Shown: positions 22,621 to 33,965 of the stretch, piece by piece
How positions within the stretch are numbered: the first letter of the stretch is position 1
Layout: every line of letters starts with the position of its first letter
Origin: Karstenula rhodostoma CBS 690.94
Taxonomy: Eukaryota > Ascomycota > Dothideomycetes > Pleosporales > Didymosphaeriaceae
Assembly: GCA_010093485.1 (NCBI GenBank)
Contig: MU001493.1
Location: 591,599-655,598, forward strand
Length of the DNA: 64,000 nucleotides
Direction of reading: 5' to 3'
Notes under the pieces: model-generated
Seen by the model: the letters and a program-made list of their open reading frames with translations, nothing else
What the model was told of the DNA's origin: nothing
Databases searched by the model: none
Program-made: the position numbers and the translations under genes

Positions 22621-24474
22621 TCTGCGAGGGGAGGGTGGTGAGGATGGAAGCGATAACGCACCGAGCCTCGTCCCTGGTCTACAATGTAAATCCACCATCT
22701 GCAAAGGTGCACCGCGCATTTGTCTTTCCGCAATCAGAAGCACAGTACCAAGCCAGAATCCTGAGAACGATCCGCCTGCGTGTTGCCCATGCTAGGTAAT
22801 GCGGTCTACTCAAGCTCTTGTCCTGGCACTGCAGGTACTTCGTTGTCTACTGAAATCCGCCTTGCCTGCGTACTTGCCTCAATAGTCTTCACCGATCGTG
22901 TTTAATTCATCTTCACGCCAGCGCATACAGTGCGGCGCGCTTGTTAAGTCGGTAATCCAGGCGAGGCGAAATGTTAACTGCGCCGCTCTTATACATATCC
23001 ATGGTCGCACAATTGCGAGCTGACCCTGGGAAAACGAATCATAGAGTGGACTGACGCAATCTGTCAATTGCTGGTATTTTCGGTGTCTTCTAGGACGAAG
23101 CTACATGAGCTTTGCGTCGTACCGCAGGTCCTGAGCTTCGAAGCCGTACGACTGGCGAAAGCTGATGTTGGTCTGAAGTTCTTGCAGGAGGATGAAACGC
23201 AGACAGAAGCGAAACTCGAATGCGCACGGTCGACGAGCCACAGAATCCTCACTCAGCGGATCCGTCAACATCCGATCAGAACACTGCGACAAGATAGCCT
23301 TCTCATGTCGCTGATGGTGACAATAAGTCAGACGGCCTCGCACTGCGGCTGTTGGACATGTGTACGGCTCCTAGCTGTGCCGCAACAACGTGCGCCTCCA
23401 CAAGCCTTTGCCGACACGATGCATGGCGGCGCAGGACCCTGCGCATATAGATGAAGATCGTTATTAGACGATCGCCAATGTTGTTTGCATCAAACAGGCG
23501 CACTGCTTGCGCCCCCACAACCCCCCATCCGCAGACGGCAGACGCTGTACGCGCGCTAGACCGCTCTGGGGACCGTTGTCATGTGTACGCAAGGCACAGC
23601 TGTGACACTCTCATCAGGTGGGTGCCTTGCGACCTGTCATCGTCCTGGTAGAGTGTCTCAGTCTTTGGGAGTTATCGAGGAGGATTCCGTCTGTGGGCTG
23701 TCGCTTGAGTTCAAGTCGTGCTTGCGAAGTTCCCATGCACTGTCGAAACAGCGGCGTGAGGGCCTCCAATGTCGCTGCATAACAATCGACTTGGTAGGCT
23801 GTCAACCAGAGACGGCGAGCTGATGTGGCTGGCAGCGGTGTCCGCTGTGGAGGGTTCCTCACTGTTATCATATCATGCGACGGGTGGGATGTTTCAAGGA
23901 GAGGCCGAGCCGCGGGAGACCCAATCACCGACCACACGCTTGTGTGTTCTGGCGAAGGCGCACACCCCACCCCGGAGGCCGTGATGGACATCCACAGTGT
24001 TTGAGCGCATGAATTGCGCGGTTTCGAAACTTCAGAACCGCGCTTTGTATAAACAGGATGCCCTTGCTGCCCATGGCTCAGACGCGGCCACGTTCCTAAG
24101 GCAGATATCCTGACGCTCTTCATTGGCGGAAGACGGCGTTTGCATCTCCAGACGCGGCTGTGAACGCCTCACGGCGACGGCAGGGGTCCGGGAGGCCTCA
24201 ACCCCGGGCATGACGCTGGGGCATGAAATGCGCAGGCCCCTGCTCTTATTACGGCGTCGACGCAGATGAGTGCCTCCTATATCTTCGGCCTCCGCACAAG
24301 GTCGCAGATCGGCCGGTATATCTTCGTGCAACCCCGGGTCGCTCTGCCAACTCTGTGTTCACCCTTCCACCCACTGCTGTACGACTATACAGCAACAGCT
24401 ATACACATACACAAAAGCTCGACTTGCATACTTGGCTTCGGAGCAAGAGCATCCTTCGAACACACCAATTCACA
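22621..24474. other. Gene-poor stretch
   Basis: No protein family, RNA gene or transposon recognised in 1.85 kb. The final 100 bp is the probable leader of the small gene at 24475. Confidence 0.4.
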
Positions 24475-24876
24475 ATGTCTACATCACCCAGGTCGCCTTA
24501 CGGCCTGCCGTCTTCACCACGAGCAACGCGTCCAGGACTATCTCCTCTTGACACATCATTTCGCTCTACACCAGCCAGCTACTCCGACGCCACCCCCTCA
24601 CCGAACGAAAAGAGCTCCCCACACAGCTTCACCAACACTCGCCCCCGCCGCCGCGACTCCCTCATCTTCGCCAACGCAACCATCCCGCTCAGCCCCCCGC
24701 CTTCACCACCCTCGGCCTACAAAGAAAACCCCTTCGAAGGCGTGACACCACGGCGGCGGAACGCCTTCGCGCGATTCTTCTGCTGTCTCGGTCGCGAAGA
24801 GCGCGCGCGGAGGCGTGCTGCGTGGGCCGATGAGTTCGAGCAGGTCGGAGAGAAGCGCCATTGGACAGAGGTGTGA
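24475..24876 (+). CDS. Small conserved protein with C-terminal FFCCLGREER motif
   Basis: Single exon, 133 residues. The first ~85 residues are Ser/Pro/Thr-rich and disordered, with many SP sites (for example SPRSPYGLPSSP). The C-terminus is compact and charged: NPFEGVTPRRRNAFARFFC, then CLGREERARRRAAWADEFE and a last block VGEKRHWTEV. I believe this ending is conserved in dothideomycetes. The paired cysteines in FFCCL next to a basic patch could be palmitoylated, which would anchor it to a membrane, but this is inference. Start ATG is in the context ACAATGTCT. Function unknown. Confidence 0.72.
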   Translation: MSTSPRSPYGLPSSPRATRPGLSPLDTSFRSTPASYSDATPSPNEKSSPHSFTNTRPRRRDSLIFANATIPLSPPPSPPSAYKENPFEGVTPRRRNAFARFFCCLGREERARRRAAWADEFEQVGEKRHWTEV

Positions 24877-24983
24877 TGTGTTTCGTCTGCACGCGTCGGA
24901 TCGACGACCACCCGGCCACGACTCAGAAACGCCAATTGGTGCGGTCCTGGGTATATGTAACGATCACCGCGACACTTGCGTCT

Positions 24984-25087
24984 CTTTTCTTTTGTTCGTT
25001 TTGGAGCGTCGCGTAAGCCTCGCTGCCGACCCTCGCGACTCTTTTCTTATGTTCATGTTGGAGCATCGGGTAACCCCCGTTGCCGAC
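24984..25087 (+). repeat. Two diverged 47-bp tandem copies (57-bp period)
   Basis: CTTTTCTTTTGTTCG..GCTGCCGAC at 24984-25030 is repeated with about ten substitutions at 25041-25087 (CTTTTCTTATGTTCA..GTTGCCGAC). It lies in the probable 3' untranslated region of the small gene that ends at 24876. Confidence 0.7.
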
Positions 25088-26014
25088 ACTTGCTCGTCTT
25101 CTTTATCTTGTTTACCTGTTATGCATAGCGTCGGCGCTGGGGCGGATTTTTACCTTTGTTAGAGATGAGGGTTGTGCGTTGTTTCGATGCAGATTCTGCA
25201 TAACGCGGGCGAATGTTGCAAGTGCTGCTACTTTTGTTATATACCCAATGCGAAGATACTTTTAAGTTCATACACGTGCCCTATGAAGGAAAGGGCACGT
25301 CCTGCAAGTGACGTGGGCGTTGCCTCCATTTCAAAGAGAAAATATAACTCTGATTCGACTGAGTAGTAAAAGGATAAACATGTTCCAGTACATGGCTACA
25401 ACGGCGAGTGGTTGGAGAAAGCGCGGGGTTAGTGTGGAGTTGTTCGAGACTGTCGTAGGATCGTCACTGATCGGAGTGCTTTCTGGGCAGCAAGCCACTC
25501 GTCCATGATGGCTTCGACAAGGTTAATGGCCTATTTTTTGTAGCTACCATTTCGTGCTGTGTATGTTTCATGCGGTTCACTAGATCTCACGGTTGAATGT
25601 TTGCGATACAGCTTCATTTGTATTTCGATATAGATACATTAGTACTTGGACAGATAACTGCTATAGTGAAGAACTCAAACGCGCTGATCTATGCGGAAAG
25701 TCTCATCTGACAAGAAGAGACTATGAGATAGTCACGGCTTTGCGTTTGCGCAGCTACGACACTCGAACTTATGCCTAGTGACTTCCCGCTCGTAAGATGA
25801 CAGACCCCCCGCGCCATCACTACGTGCGACATACATGACGTGTTGCGGGCAAACGAACGTGTCCACGCAGCCTCCGAGTACTTCCAGCCTTGCAGTCCTG
25901 TACAATAACAATAAACACGCTTCACATCCCCTCATCCTTTCCACCCGGAAGTGACTCTACCTTGCCAAAACTTCACAAAAACCAATCTAAAGCACTCATC
26001 AGAGCACTCCCACC
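25088..26014. other. Gene-poor stretch
   Basis: No gene recognised. The last ~50 bp form an A/C-rich leader before the ATG at 26015. Confidence 0.4.
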
Positions 26015-26419
26015 ATGAACCCCACCCTCCAACCCTGGACTACCATCAACGCAACCTGCGCCCACCCGCCTCCAAACTGGCACGTCGATCCCGCACACGT
26101 CACCGTCCCAGAGCCGTACATCTACGTCACTAACAACACCGGAAACCATGCTATGCTCGAGCGCTGCACCGGCTCGCCGCCGACCTTCTACGTCGACACC
26201 GCGATGCCGGCTGATGCAGTCGGATGTGTGCTCGTTGCACATGTGGTGAAGGGAAGCGCTTCGGAGGCTTGGCAGTGCTTCATGGATGCTAGGTTGGAAG
26301 GGCAGTGGGGTGTGATGGATAAGAGTAGTGGAGGTGGAGTGAGGACGAAGGGGCTGGGTGTGGGTGGCTTGGCAGTGCTGGGTTTGGCCGTTGTGGGGGC
26401 GTTGTTTGGGGCGGTGTGA
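26015..26419 (+). CDS. Small protein with hydrophobic C-terminal tail
   Basis: Single exon, 134 residues, starting in a good context (CACCATG). It contains four cysteines (C15, then in LERCTGSPP, VGCVL, WQCFMD), two NNT/NAT sequons, and a C-terminal hydrophobic segment GLGVGGLAVLGLAVVGALFG after a Lys/Gly-rich linker. The tail looks like a GPI-attachment signal or a tail anchor. No N-terminal signal peptide is visible, which does not fit a GPI protein unless an upstream exon is missing; I found no clear one. No family recognised. Confidence 0.6.
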   Translation: MNPTLQPWTTINATCAHPPPNWHVDPAHVTVPEPYIYVTNNTGNHAMLERCTGSPPTFYVDTAMPADAVGCVLVAHVVKGSASEAWQCFMDARLEGQWGVMDKSSGGGVRTKGLGVGGLAVLGLAVVGALFGAV

Positions 26420-26959
26420 GGGGTGATGGGGATGTACTAGGGGGTTCTTCTTGGTACTTGTGGTTCGTGGTGTGGGTTGGAGTGACCTTCATATCTGTGA
26501 TCTTTCTCCATAAGCATGGGCGGTGCTGAGAGTTGGAGGCCATCTTGTTGGAGCCATAAGGATCTTGTATCTGAGTGAATATAATGATCTTTATCATGAG
26601 CGTGCTGGCTTGCGCAGTGGATACGTGGGATCCGGTGTTCTAAATCCTGCTATCTATGGAATGATGTCAACCCGGGTGAAGGCAGCGAATCAGCAGATAA
26701 TGACTATACCCGACATTTCCCTGCGAGAGGAGTGCATGTGTCAGCTTCTGGGAAGAACGATCAGCCTCAAATAGTGACATTGGCAGCACCGGGACAAAAC
26801 TTTAAGTACAGTATATTATCCTAAGGTAGGCAATACGTAAATCGATTGTACTCAGATTTGTGTCTTACTACTGTGATACTGAAACTGAACAAAGATAGGA
26901 GATGGAAATGCTTTCGAATCCCAAAAGTCCTCACTTTATGTCACCCGATTTTCTGCCTC
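26420..26959. other. Convergent 3' intergenic region
   Basis: Lies between the ends of the small anchored protein (+) and the CCCH protein (-). Nothing recognised. Confidence 0.45.
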
Positions 26960-28855
26960 TCAGCGACCCCTTCCTCTGCCCCTGCCTCTACTCCCACCCC
27001 CAGCATTTCGAGGACCCCTCGGCACACCACCATCCCGTGGAGGACTACCGCCGTTTTCTGGCCCGCCACCGTGTCCGCGTCCGCTGCTAACAGGTTTCCC
27101 ACCACCACCACCACCGTCCCCACTTTTATTTGCTGGCGACGAATGAGCCTGGTTACACTTCTTGTTCTTACACTCCCGATCCCACGCACACCTCGGATGC
27201 AGCTCAAACTCCAGCCTTACCTCCGGCGTCGTCCTGGGCCCGACATGCCCAAACGCGCACTTCGCATTCTTGCACCCATCAGTGCGTGTCTCGAAACTGC
27301 ACGCCTTTTGCCAGGGCGCACGATGGATATCTCCGTTTGTACTATTCGTGTTACCTACGGGACCCTTGCTGTCGTACAGCCACGCCCAGGACTTGTGGCT
27401 CCTGTTGCATCCTGCGTCGGTGCATTTGGCTTGCTGTTTGCAGTAGACCTGGAAGTTGGAAGGGTTTAGCTGGATGCTTGGATCTGTCCATGGGCCGGGG
27501 TGGCCGAGGGTGCACTGTTTTTTGTGGCAGCCAGCGCCTTGGTTGCATACCTGAGGAGGAGGTTGCGTGTCGTTGCTGTTGTTACGGCTGGCTGCTGCAC
27601 CATCACTCGCAAACAGTATCTGCTTGTCCGGGACCCAGGTCTGCTTCTGGCCTGCTTCCCGGTGCTGGAAGGTGCCGCCTTTCACTTGTACCTTTTCGCA
27701 CTCGAATCGGTCGCAGTCTGGATCGGCGCACACCTCCGACGACAATATATCGCCTTGCGCGGGCCACCCCGTGAACCCATCTCCAGCGGCAGTCTGATGC
27801 CTGACATAGGCTTCCAAGCTTCCAAGCCCACCAGTATGTTCTGGCATATTTGGCGGAGGCACAGGCTTGAATTTCGGCTGAAACTGCTTCATGTACTGCG
27901 AGAAGGGACTGTGCGCTTCGAACTCGTTGATTCCAGTGATGTAGCCAGCTGCCTCCTGAAGCGTGCAAACCAAATCCTGCTGCTCGCTCTGCCCACGAGG
28001 CCTTTGGCCGAGATGAGCGTTTATCGCATCTTGAGAGTAGTTTTCGTGTGGGAAATCGAACAGTCGGTAGCCCGGATCAATCTCTCTGATGGCTCTTTCG
28101 ATCTTCATTTGGAGGGGTAGAACCTCAGTGTGCTGATCCTCACGATGCAGACTTTGGTGCGATCCGCGAGCGAGATTGATGATGCGTGCTGCGCGGTAGA
28201 AGAGTCGATCTAGGTTGGACCAGCGCAGTGTAGCTGCCAGACCGGGCCAGCGAGCAACGTGATTCGGAAAGTACACCAGAAACTCTTCGATAGTAATCAG
28301 GTGCTTGGGATCCAGCAGCTCCACCCACGGAAGATCCATGTAGGCAGGCGGTGCGTCCAGGATGGGCTTGTGGCTGAGAGCTTCTGCGCGTGCCAGCTCC
28401 TTCGCATGATCGGCTGGCCAGTACGGTCCGAGGTGAGGATCAAATTCCAAGTGCGGTGAGTGAGTTCCGTACAATACACCAGGATTGCCATCATCGCCTA
28501 CGTCCTTGTAGAGAGGCCTTTTGTGGGCATGCAGACGGGCGTTTCGAAGATCGAATGTTACTTGGACAGTGCTGCCGGATTGATGAATGCTTTGCAGATC
28601 CTCGACTGGAATGCCAAGTCTTTCTGCCAATTCTAACTTTTGTGTGTCCTCGCTGACGGTTTCCCATACGTCACAATCCATTTCGTAGCTTGCACGGCGA
28701 TTCCATTTGGTGGGCTCGGCTTTGGAGCGGAGCTGGTTGACAAACTTTCTATTCGCCTGTGAGCGCAGGCGTCCTTTTTGTTGCGATCGTGCTGTAAAGT
28801 AAGTAAAATCAATGCCAACTGCGTCTTCCAGAGTAGGCGGTCGTTTAGTTGCCAT
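26960..28855 (-). CDS. CCCH zinc-finger protein with Nab2-type fingers and an RGG tail
   Basis: Single exon, 631 residues. Four fingers with Nab2-type spacing (C-X5-C-X4-C-X3-H) lie at residues 437-452 (CNQGAGCHKKQCTLGH), 472-487 (CKQQAKCTDAGCNRSH), 519-537 (X8 in the first gap) and 556-571 (CAWDRECKNKKCNQAH). A further Cys-rich piece, CADPDCDRFEC, precedes them. The last 60 residues are Gly/Arg rich and end in RGRGRGRGR, a likely RNA-binding tail. The first ~400 residues are a helical domain I do not recognise (DFTYFTARSQQKGRLRSQAN, LITIEEFLVYFPNHVARWPG). Nab2/ZC3H14-type fingers bind poly(A) RNA, so RNA binding is the likely role, but the N-terminal domain is unlike Nab2. Confidence 0.82.
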   Translation of the reverse strand: MATKRPPTLEDAVGIDFTYFTARSQQKGRLRSQANRKFVNQLRSKAEPTKWNRRASYEMDCDVWETVSEDTQKLELAERLGIPVEDLQSIHQSGSTVQVTFDLRNARLHAHKRPLYKDVGDDGNPGVLYGTHSPHLEFDPHLGPYWPADHAKELARAEALSHKPILDAPPAYMDLPWVELLDPKHLITIEEFLVYFPNHVARWPGLAATLRWSNLDRLFYRAARIINLARGSHQSLHREDQHTEVLPLQMKIERAIREIDPGYRLFDFPHENYSQDAINAHLGQRPRGQSEQQDLVCTLQEAAGYITGINEFEAHSPFSQYMKQFQPKFKPVPPPNMPEHTGGLGSLEAYVRHQTAAGDGFTGWPAQGDILSSEVCADPDCDRFECEKVQVKGGTFQHREAGQKQTWVPDKQILFASDGAAASRNNSNDTQPPPQVCNQGAGCHKKQCTLGHPGPWTDPSIQLNPSNFQVYCKQQAKCTDAGCNRSHKSWAWLYDSKGPVGNTNSTNGDIHRAPWQKACSFETRTDGCKNAKCAFGHVGPRTTPEVRLEFELHPRCAWDRECKNKKCNQAHSSPANKSGDGGGGGGKPVSSGRGHGGGPENGGSPPRDGGVPRGPRNAGGGSRGRGRGRGR

Positions 28856-29120
28856 TGTATGCTGAGTTCTGCGATCAATTTAATCTTCGTATGTAGATGA
28901 AAGCGTTGCGAAGTTTGACTGGCACGCCAGAAGAGACCCCGCACGGGACCAGAAAAGGCTGGAATTCATTGTTATAGACATATAACAAAGAGGAAAATCG
29001 TTGGCAAAAGTTAATGCTGGTCTTTGTTCCCACTCCAGGCTACACGGCCATTCAGGTGGATCGCTCGCGAGCAGGTCCTGGCGAACAAAGGCCAACACAG
29101 GGAGAGGCCTATATCTAACC

Positions 29121-30543
29121 TCAAGCGATCGGATCGCAGACCACCAACTCGTTGAAGACAGCTATTACCCGTTAGCATATATCAAAGGAAAATGTGCGTT
29201 ACTCACCTGCCAGGAACAGACGTCCGGTCTTGACATCGTGCCTCACGGTGGTGATCCCATTCAAGATTCCCGCCTCGCGATCCTCAAGTACCTTCTCCAA
29301 CCCATACACGCCGTCCACTTTCTTAATTTTCCACACCGTTGCTGCAAACTTGTTTTTGACTGGATCTTCAACCCATTTTATCGTTTGTGCACCAAAGGGA
29401 AACCCTGGAATCCACAGATCGCCACTCGCATCAAGTGCCAAGTTATCAAGCGGCATTCCGACGTGGATAGTATCGACCAATGTAAATGTAGGCGGAATAC
29501 TCGCAGGTTCAACAGATGGTGTAAGAGAATACACGAAGATGGTGCCGGTGATTGTGGATGGAACGTAGATGAGTCCGTCTGCGCCGCGGGCTAATCCATT
29601 CGGCATCCTGAAAGTTCGAGGCGGCGTGACTGGAAAGCAGGTGGAGGCAGAAGAACAGTAGGTTACGCCACCGCCGCCGATGTAGTTATCCAACTCTCTG
29701 CGCTAGAGGCTGTTAGAGTTGATGTGTTTGAGGAAAGCCGAACGAGCAACGCTTACCAGCCCGAACGACTTCGAGTGATCATTCGTCACCACAAAAGCAC
29801 CATTTCCCACTGCAGCGACGTTGTTCGGAGTATACACAGTTTCAGGGTCCCACACGGTCCTCAAATGCCTCATACTCTTAGCTCCTCTCTTGTACTCGAA
29901 AACCTCAATCGTGGCATTTGCACCAAGCTTGGTTGCATCGATATGTCTACCCTGAGCATCCACTGGTGGACGTTGGTTAATGAGGTAGAAGTGTACAGTA
30001 CGTTTGTCGACGATCTCGGCATCGAAACCGAGGATATCGATGGAGGAGTCGCCCGTTGGAGAGATGAAGTTGTCGAGCTTGAGTGGAAAGTAGGGGAAAG
30101 AGCCATCCGGCAGGCTCTCGTCGATCGACAGAGCAAGAAACTCAGTGCCGCCTGCTCTTCTCCCAGAAACGTTGAGCTTCATCACACTGGTTCTGTATTA
30201 GCGCCGATGATTCGGTGCTATGGCCTTAGCACTTACGCTTCGTTCCACGCCAGTCGACCGTCGGTGCTCGCACATGCAGCGTACAAGCTATCAAGTTAGT
30301 CTCCCTGCAGCTTTGGAATGCGGAGGCACGTTACATTCTCTCCTGATCATCCAGCCATATATCTTCACAACCTGACAATCTCTTGTCTATGATTTTCCGA
30401 CATTTGTATGGAAACTCATCAACAGTTTGAGTTACTCGGCGTAGACCGATCGTGACGAACAAAAGGTCCCTCAGTAGAAGTTGCCAGAGCACCGCACCGA
30501 ATAGTGCAAACGCAGATCCGAAGACGAACACCCCGCGAGCCAT
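29121..30543 (-). CDS. Paraoxonase/arylesterase-like calcium-dependent beta-propeller enzyme
   Basis: Five exons, 30335-30543, 30237-30287, 29757-30186, 29207-29702 and 29121-29161, give 408 residues. The N-terminus is a membrane anchor (FVFGSAFALFGAVLWQLLLR) as in paraoxonases. Then comes a CEDIWLDDQERI segment, and LYAACASTDGRLAWNEAVMK across exons 2-3. Ligand-type motifs include YTPNNVAAVGNGAFVVTNDH and MPNGLARGADGLIYV, and late in the chain VGMPLDNLALDASGDLWIPG. The last exon gives AVFNELVVCDPIA, the typical end. Relatives hydrolyse lactones or aryl esters. Substrate here is unknown. The small exons were set by frame and by the conserved sequence, and the last intron has a TGCTAAC branch point. 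A GACGCGAC motif lies at 30695-30702 upstream. Confidence 0.85.
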
Positions 30544-31160
30544 GGTAGATGAAGAGCCGCTCCAACGAAATTGTGCACTCCAGAGGCCTGTGTTACAATT
30601 TGCGATAGGCTCGGTATGTTGCGGGGTACCTATGCGACCTGGTTTTGTTTTTGTCTCACGGTCTCACCGCTGTAAGCAAACGCCTTGGGGTGGAGACGCG
30701 ACTCGCCTCGGACTAACAAATGAACCGACATGCTGGGGTTGAGTAGCAAGGGTTGACTCGCTTGTCTATCTACGCGATGGGGAACAGATCGTCACTTCAC
30801 CCAACAGTGTGCTTGTTCTTGCGTTGCATGGGGATATACACTTGGCAGGAGTACATTGATTGTATCATCAATGGCCAGCGGACACCAAGGATGTAGGTTT
30901 TGGAGCGCTCTATGGCACCGATTGTCTCCTGGTGGATCGTTCCATGACATTTTCCCGGGACATCTGCCAGTTGATTGGATGGACCTAAGGTATGATGACT
31001 TACAGATCGTGGGTTAGAGTGCGAACACGCTTGAACCACCGTAGACATAGTCTTGAGGTTACAGGAGAGAACAGGGCGATTTAGATCAAGGAGAGTGAAG
31101 CTCCGTAGATAGCAGATGACTTCCAATAACGTGCGCACATCCGACGCATCTCTCCCTCCT
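30544..31160. other. Promoter side of paraoxonase-like gene and 3' side of SDR
   Basis: No gene recognised. One GACGCGAC sits at 30695-30702. Confidence 0.4.
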
Positions 31161-31940
31161 TCAAATGGGTATCTGCACGCCTGTGAACTCTGCGCAAATC
31201 TGCAGCAGCCGTTCCTGCGCCGCCTCGTCGTCTGTGGTAGCCTGCGCCCGGCCTTCTGTCGGCCCAGGATTATAGTAGACACCACTTCGTTGCGCATTCT
31301 CCTCCTCTCCCTCCGCCAGCATCACATATATAGCTACCGCCGCCTCCGTGTCCCCGGAAGCATTGGCGCCGCCCATCTTCGTCGGCACCCAGCCTGGATC
31401 CAGCGAATTGCTTTTGACATCTGGCCACCGCCGTGCAAATGCTTTCGCAAAGATGACGTTATGAACCTTGCTCGCGCGATACGCTTTGATGGGGTCGTAG
31501 CCCTTCTCTCCACGTTGCTGCCACAGTATGTCTTCGAGACTGCCGTCACCGCTCTGATGCATGTCACTCGACACGAAGACTAGTATCTTCGGCCGATTGA
31601 CGAGACACGTGAGGATATATGGCGCGAGTGTGTTAACGGCCGCGAGCGGGGGAATTCCGTCCGTTGTTTCGCTGTACGGACTGCGGAAGAGACCTGCGTT
31701 GTGGATAACGCAATCGAAGGTGCCTAATTTGTTCAGGTCTTCGGCGAGCTTCTTGGTGTCTATGATGCTGGAAAGATCGCCCGTAACCACAGTCTCGGCG
31801 TTTGGGCACGCCTTGGTCGCGTCTTCGGCGCGCGGGGAATTACGAGCGTGGAGGACGACGGAGTGCCCGCGAGCGACGAGGCGTTGGGCGACGATCGAAC
31901 CGAGACCATCCGAAGAACCGGTTATGAATATGCGCGCCAT
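31161..31940 (-). CDS. Short-chain dehydrogenase/reductase (SDR)
   Basis: Single exon, 259 residues, a usual SDR length. The cofactor-binding motif TGSSDGLGSIVAQ starts at residue 7. A dinucleotide-preference loop LHARNSPR follows, and an Arg there favours NADP. Then come GDLSS, the HNAG motif in VIHNAGLF, a serine in LVFVSSDMHQ, and the catalytic Tyr-X3-Lys in AYRASKVHN. DPGWVPTKMGG is the usual segment after the active site. The substrate cannot be told from sequence. A single-exon gene with a clear ATG at the end of a 60-bp open leader. Confidence 0.9.
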   Translation of the reverse strand: MARIFITGSSDGLGSIVAQRLVARGHSVVLHARNSPRAEDATKACPNAETVVTGDLSSIIDTKKLAEDLNKLGTFDCVIHNAGLFRSPYSETTDGIPPLAAVNTLAPYILTCLVNRPKILVFVSSDMHQSGDGSLEDILWQQRGEKGYDPIKAYRASKVHNVIFAKAFARRWPDVKSNSLDPGWVPTKMGGANASGDTEAAVAIYVMLAEGEEENAQRSGVYYNPGPTEGRAQATTDDEAAQERLLQICAEFTGVQIPI

Positions 31941-32866
31941 CGAGAATCGCGTTTGTAGACGTTGCTGGTGAGGAATCGTCAGGAGCTGAGGATGCCGAAT
32001 TGCGCCTCCCAGTGTTACGGTTGATGCGGCGGGGCTACAACCAGGTCACACAGAACACGCTCGGCTTCGATAGACCTGGAACAATCGATGCGAGCGCAAT
32101 ATCATGGCCAAACGCATTTTGAAAGATTTCCATTTCTGCCAGTCGTGCAACCAAAAATGCGCATGAATCATTAAGCATCTTCGTGAGGATGATACGTTCA
32201 TCTTACATAGCCGAGGCGCTAAGCCCAATTCGGACCACTAATGTCTATCGAGAGCTTGGTATACAACTCGTTTCCACGACAGACGTGAGCTTCGCCGATG
32301 GACAAAGATTGAAAGCAGTTGCTCGAAGATGACTGCGCGAAGATTGAAAAAGCGTACAAAACAGGAAGCGCAAGCAACATCGTACTGCCACCATCTCGTC
32401 AAATCACACGAAGCGCTGCCTAGCATGTGCAAGAAAGCCTGAAGGAGTACACCATGCCGCATCTGAGCTTCGAGCAAGTATAGTAAGAATAATGGTGGCT
32501 ATTTCATTCAGTGGTGAGGCTGACCTGGGAAATGGCTCGGCGAGTATACAGTGAATGACGTACTCGTTCCACGTTGTCTCAACTGTAATGGTCGCAATGC
32601 CCAGTTTAGAATGTTAGTCGCTATGATTCACTCAAGGTACGCGGGATTCACTTAAGGTACGTGCAGCACCTGTTCGGGTTAGATAAAATTTCTCCGTTTG
32701 CTGTGCTTAGCCTGCAGTCGCTACAAAATTACTCTACTCTGTCCGCTCTCACTCGACGCCAACCACTCTACCCTTGACGCCCTACCTCTCATCACACACG
32801 ACCGTACTCCAAACAGCACTATAACTCAACACTACCGACGAATCTCAAACCGGAAAGTCTGTCAGC
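31941..32866. other. Intergenic between divergent SDR and small secreted protein
   Basis: Two near copies of a short GATTCACTNAAGGTACG sequence lie at about 32623-32660. Otherwise nothing recognised. Confidence 0.4.
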
Positions 32867-33322
32867 ATGCGAGTCTTTACCTTGCTCGCCTTGGTGCTAA
32901 GCCCCCTCCTCTTCGCTACCGCCTCTTCAGTTGCAAACGAGCCAGTCACCTCCCCCACCGATACAGACGCGAACACAGCCGAAATCAACGGCGGTCTCTA
33001 TGCATGCGAAGGCTACAACTTCACCGGCAATTGCTTCTGGAACCCGCCCGAACGGATGCGATCATGCGTCCTTCTCCTCATCGGCAAACCCAGCAACGGA
33101 TTCGGATACAAGCCTCGATCGCTCGGTCCGGACCGCGGAGGCCACTGCGACGTGTTCAAAGGACTGATCTGCAACGAACAGACCTTAGTCAAGCGGATCG
33201 ATTGGCCTGGCGTGAAGAACGCTGCCGAGCTCAGTCCAGCTAGCTGGGATTCAATTCGATGCTACGCCACCGCGGCTCGGGCGCCCGTCCACGATGAGAT
33301 AGCAGTGAAGCTTGTGGTCTGA
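32867..33322 (+). CDS. Small secreted cysteine-containing protein (effector-like)
   Basis: Single exon, 151 residues. A signal peptide (MRVFTLLALVLSPLLFATAS) is followed by a short Thr/Asp/Pro-rich spacer and a compact domain with GGLYACEGYNFTGNCFWNPP, MRSCVLL, GHCDVFKGLICNEQ and SIRCYA. The domain therefore has six cysteines, which can make three disulfides, and one NFT glycosylation site inside the motif. The YACEGYNFTGNC element resembles that of small secreted proteins common in dothideomycetes. Function unknown. Start ATG is the first in the frame, 25 bases after a stop-free A/C-rich leader. Confidence 0.75.
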   Translation: MRVFTLLALVLSPLLFATASSVANEPVTSPTDTDANTAEINGGLYACEGYNFTGNCFWNPPERMRSCVLLLIGKPSNGFGYKPRSLGPDRGGHCDVFKGLICNEQTLVKRIDWPGVKNAAELSPASWDSIRCYATAARAPVHDEIAVKLVV

Positions 33323-33965
33323 TTGGAACAAAATCTTCTGCAAGAGGCTTAGATGAAAGTACCAGCATCGGAATAACCGACATTTGGGGAGATGCTTCCA
33401 GGTGGCGATGGTGGATAGGGTCAACAGTATCTCCCAGGAGCCAATTGAATGGTTGAACGTTGCTGCGGCACTGAAATCCATCATCCCAGCGAGCAGCTGT
33501 TTGGTAGCCTTGCGGATGTCTTCCTTACATATTTAGAGCCCACAATCGAGGATACTTGTTGTGGGCTTTCACGAAATGAAACAACCGTGCAGGCTTGTCA
33601 AACTTTCCTTCATACCTCTATTTTTATTAACACTGTTCAGAATTCGTGCTGCGGTTGAACTGAACGTAGACGATGTATTTACTGGCAAGAAGACCACCGT
33701 AAACTGGCGTTGCTAGCTTGTCTCTCAGATTTAAATAATCCGAGAAAAGCCCTGGGATGCTACAACAACTCGAAGCATGTCTAAACAATCCTCGAGAGCG
33801 TGAAATATGGATAGTCTCACTCTAGCGTTTTAAATTGCGCGTTAATCGTTGTCAATGACATGTAAATTTTGAGTAGGGTCCTTTACGTCATGATTCTTTA
33901 GTTGTATACACCCAACACTATCCTCACTCACATTGAAGCACAAGCTCACCAACCCAGGCGCAAAA
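33323..33965. other. Intergenic, tandem genes on + strand
   Basis: Nothing recognised; moderately AT-rich near 33700-33900. Confidence 0.4.
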
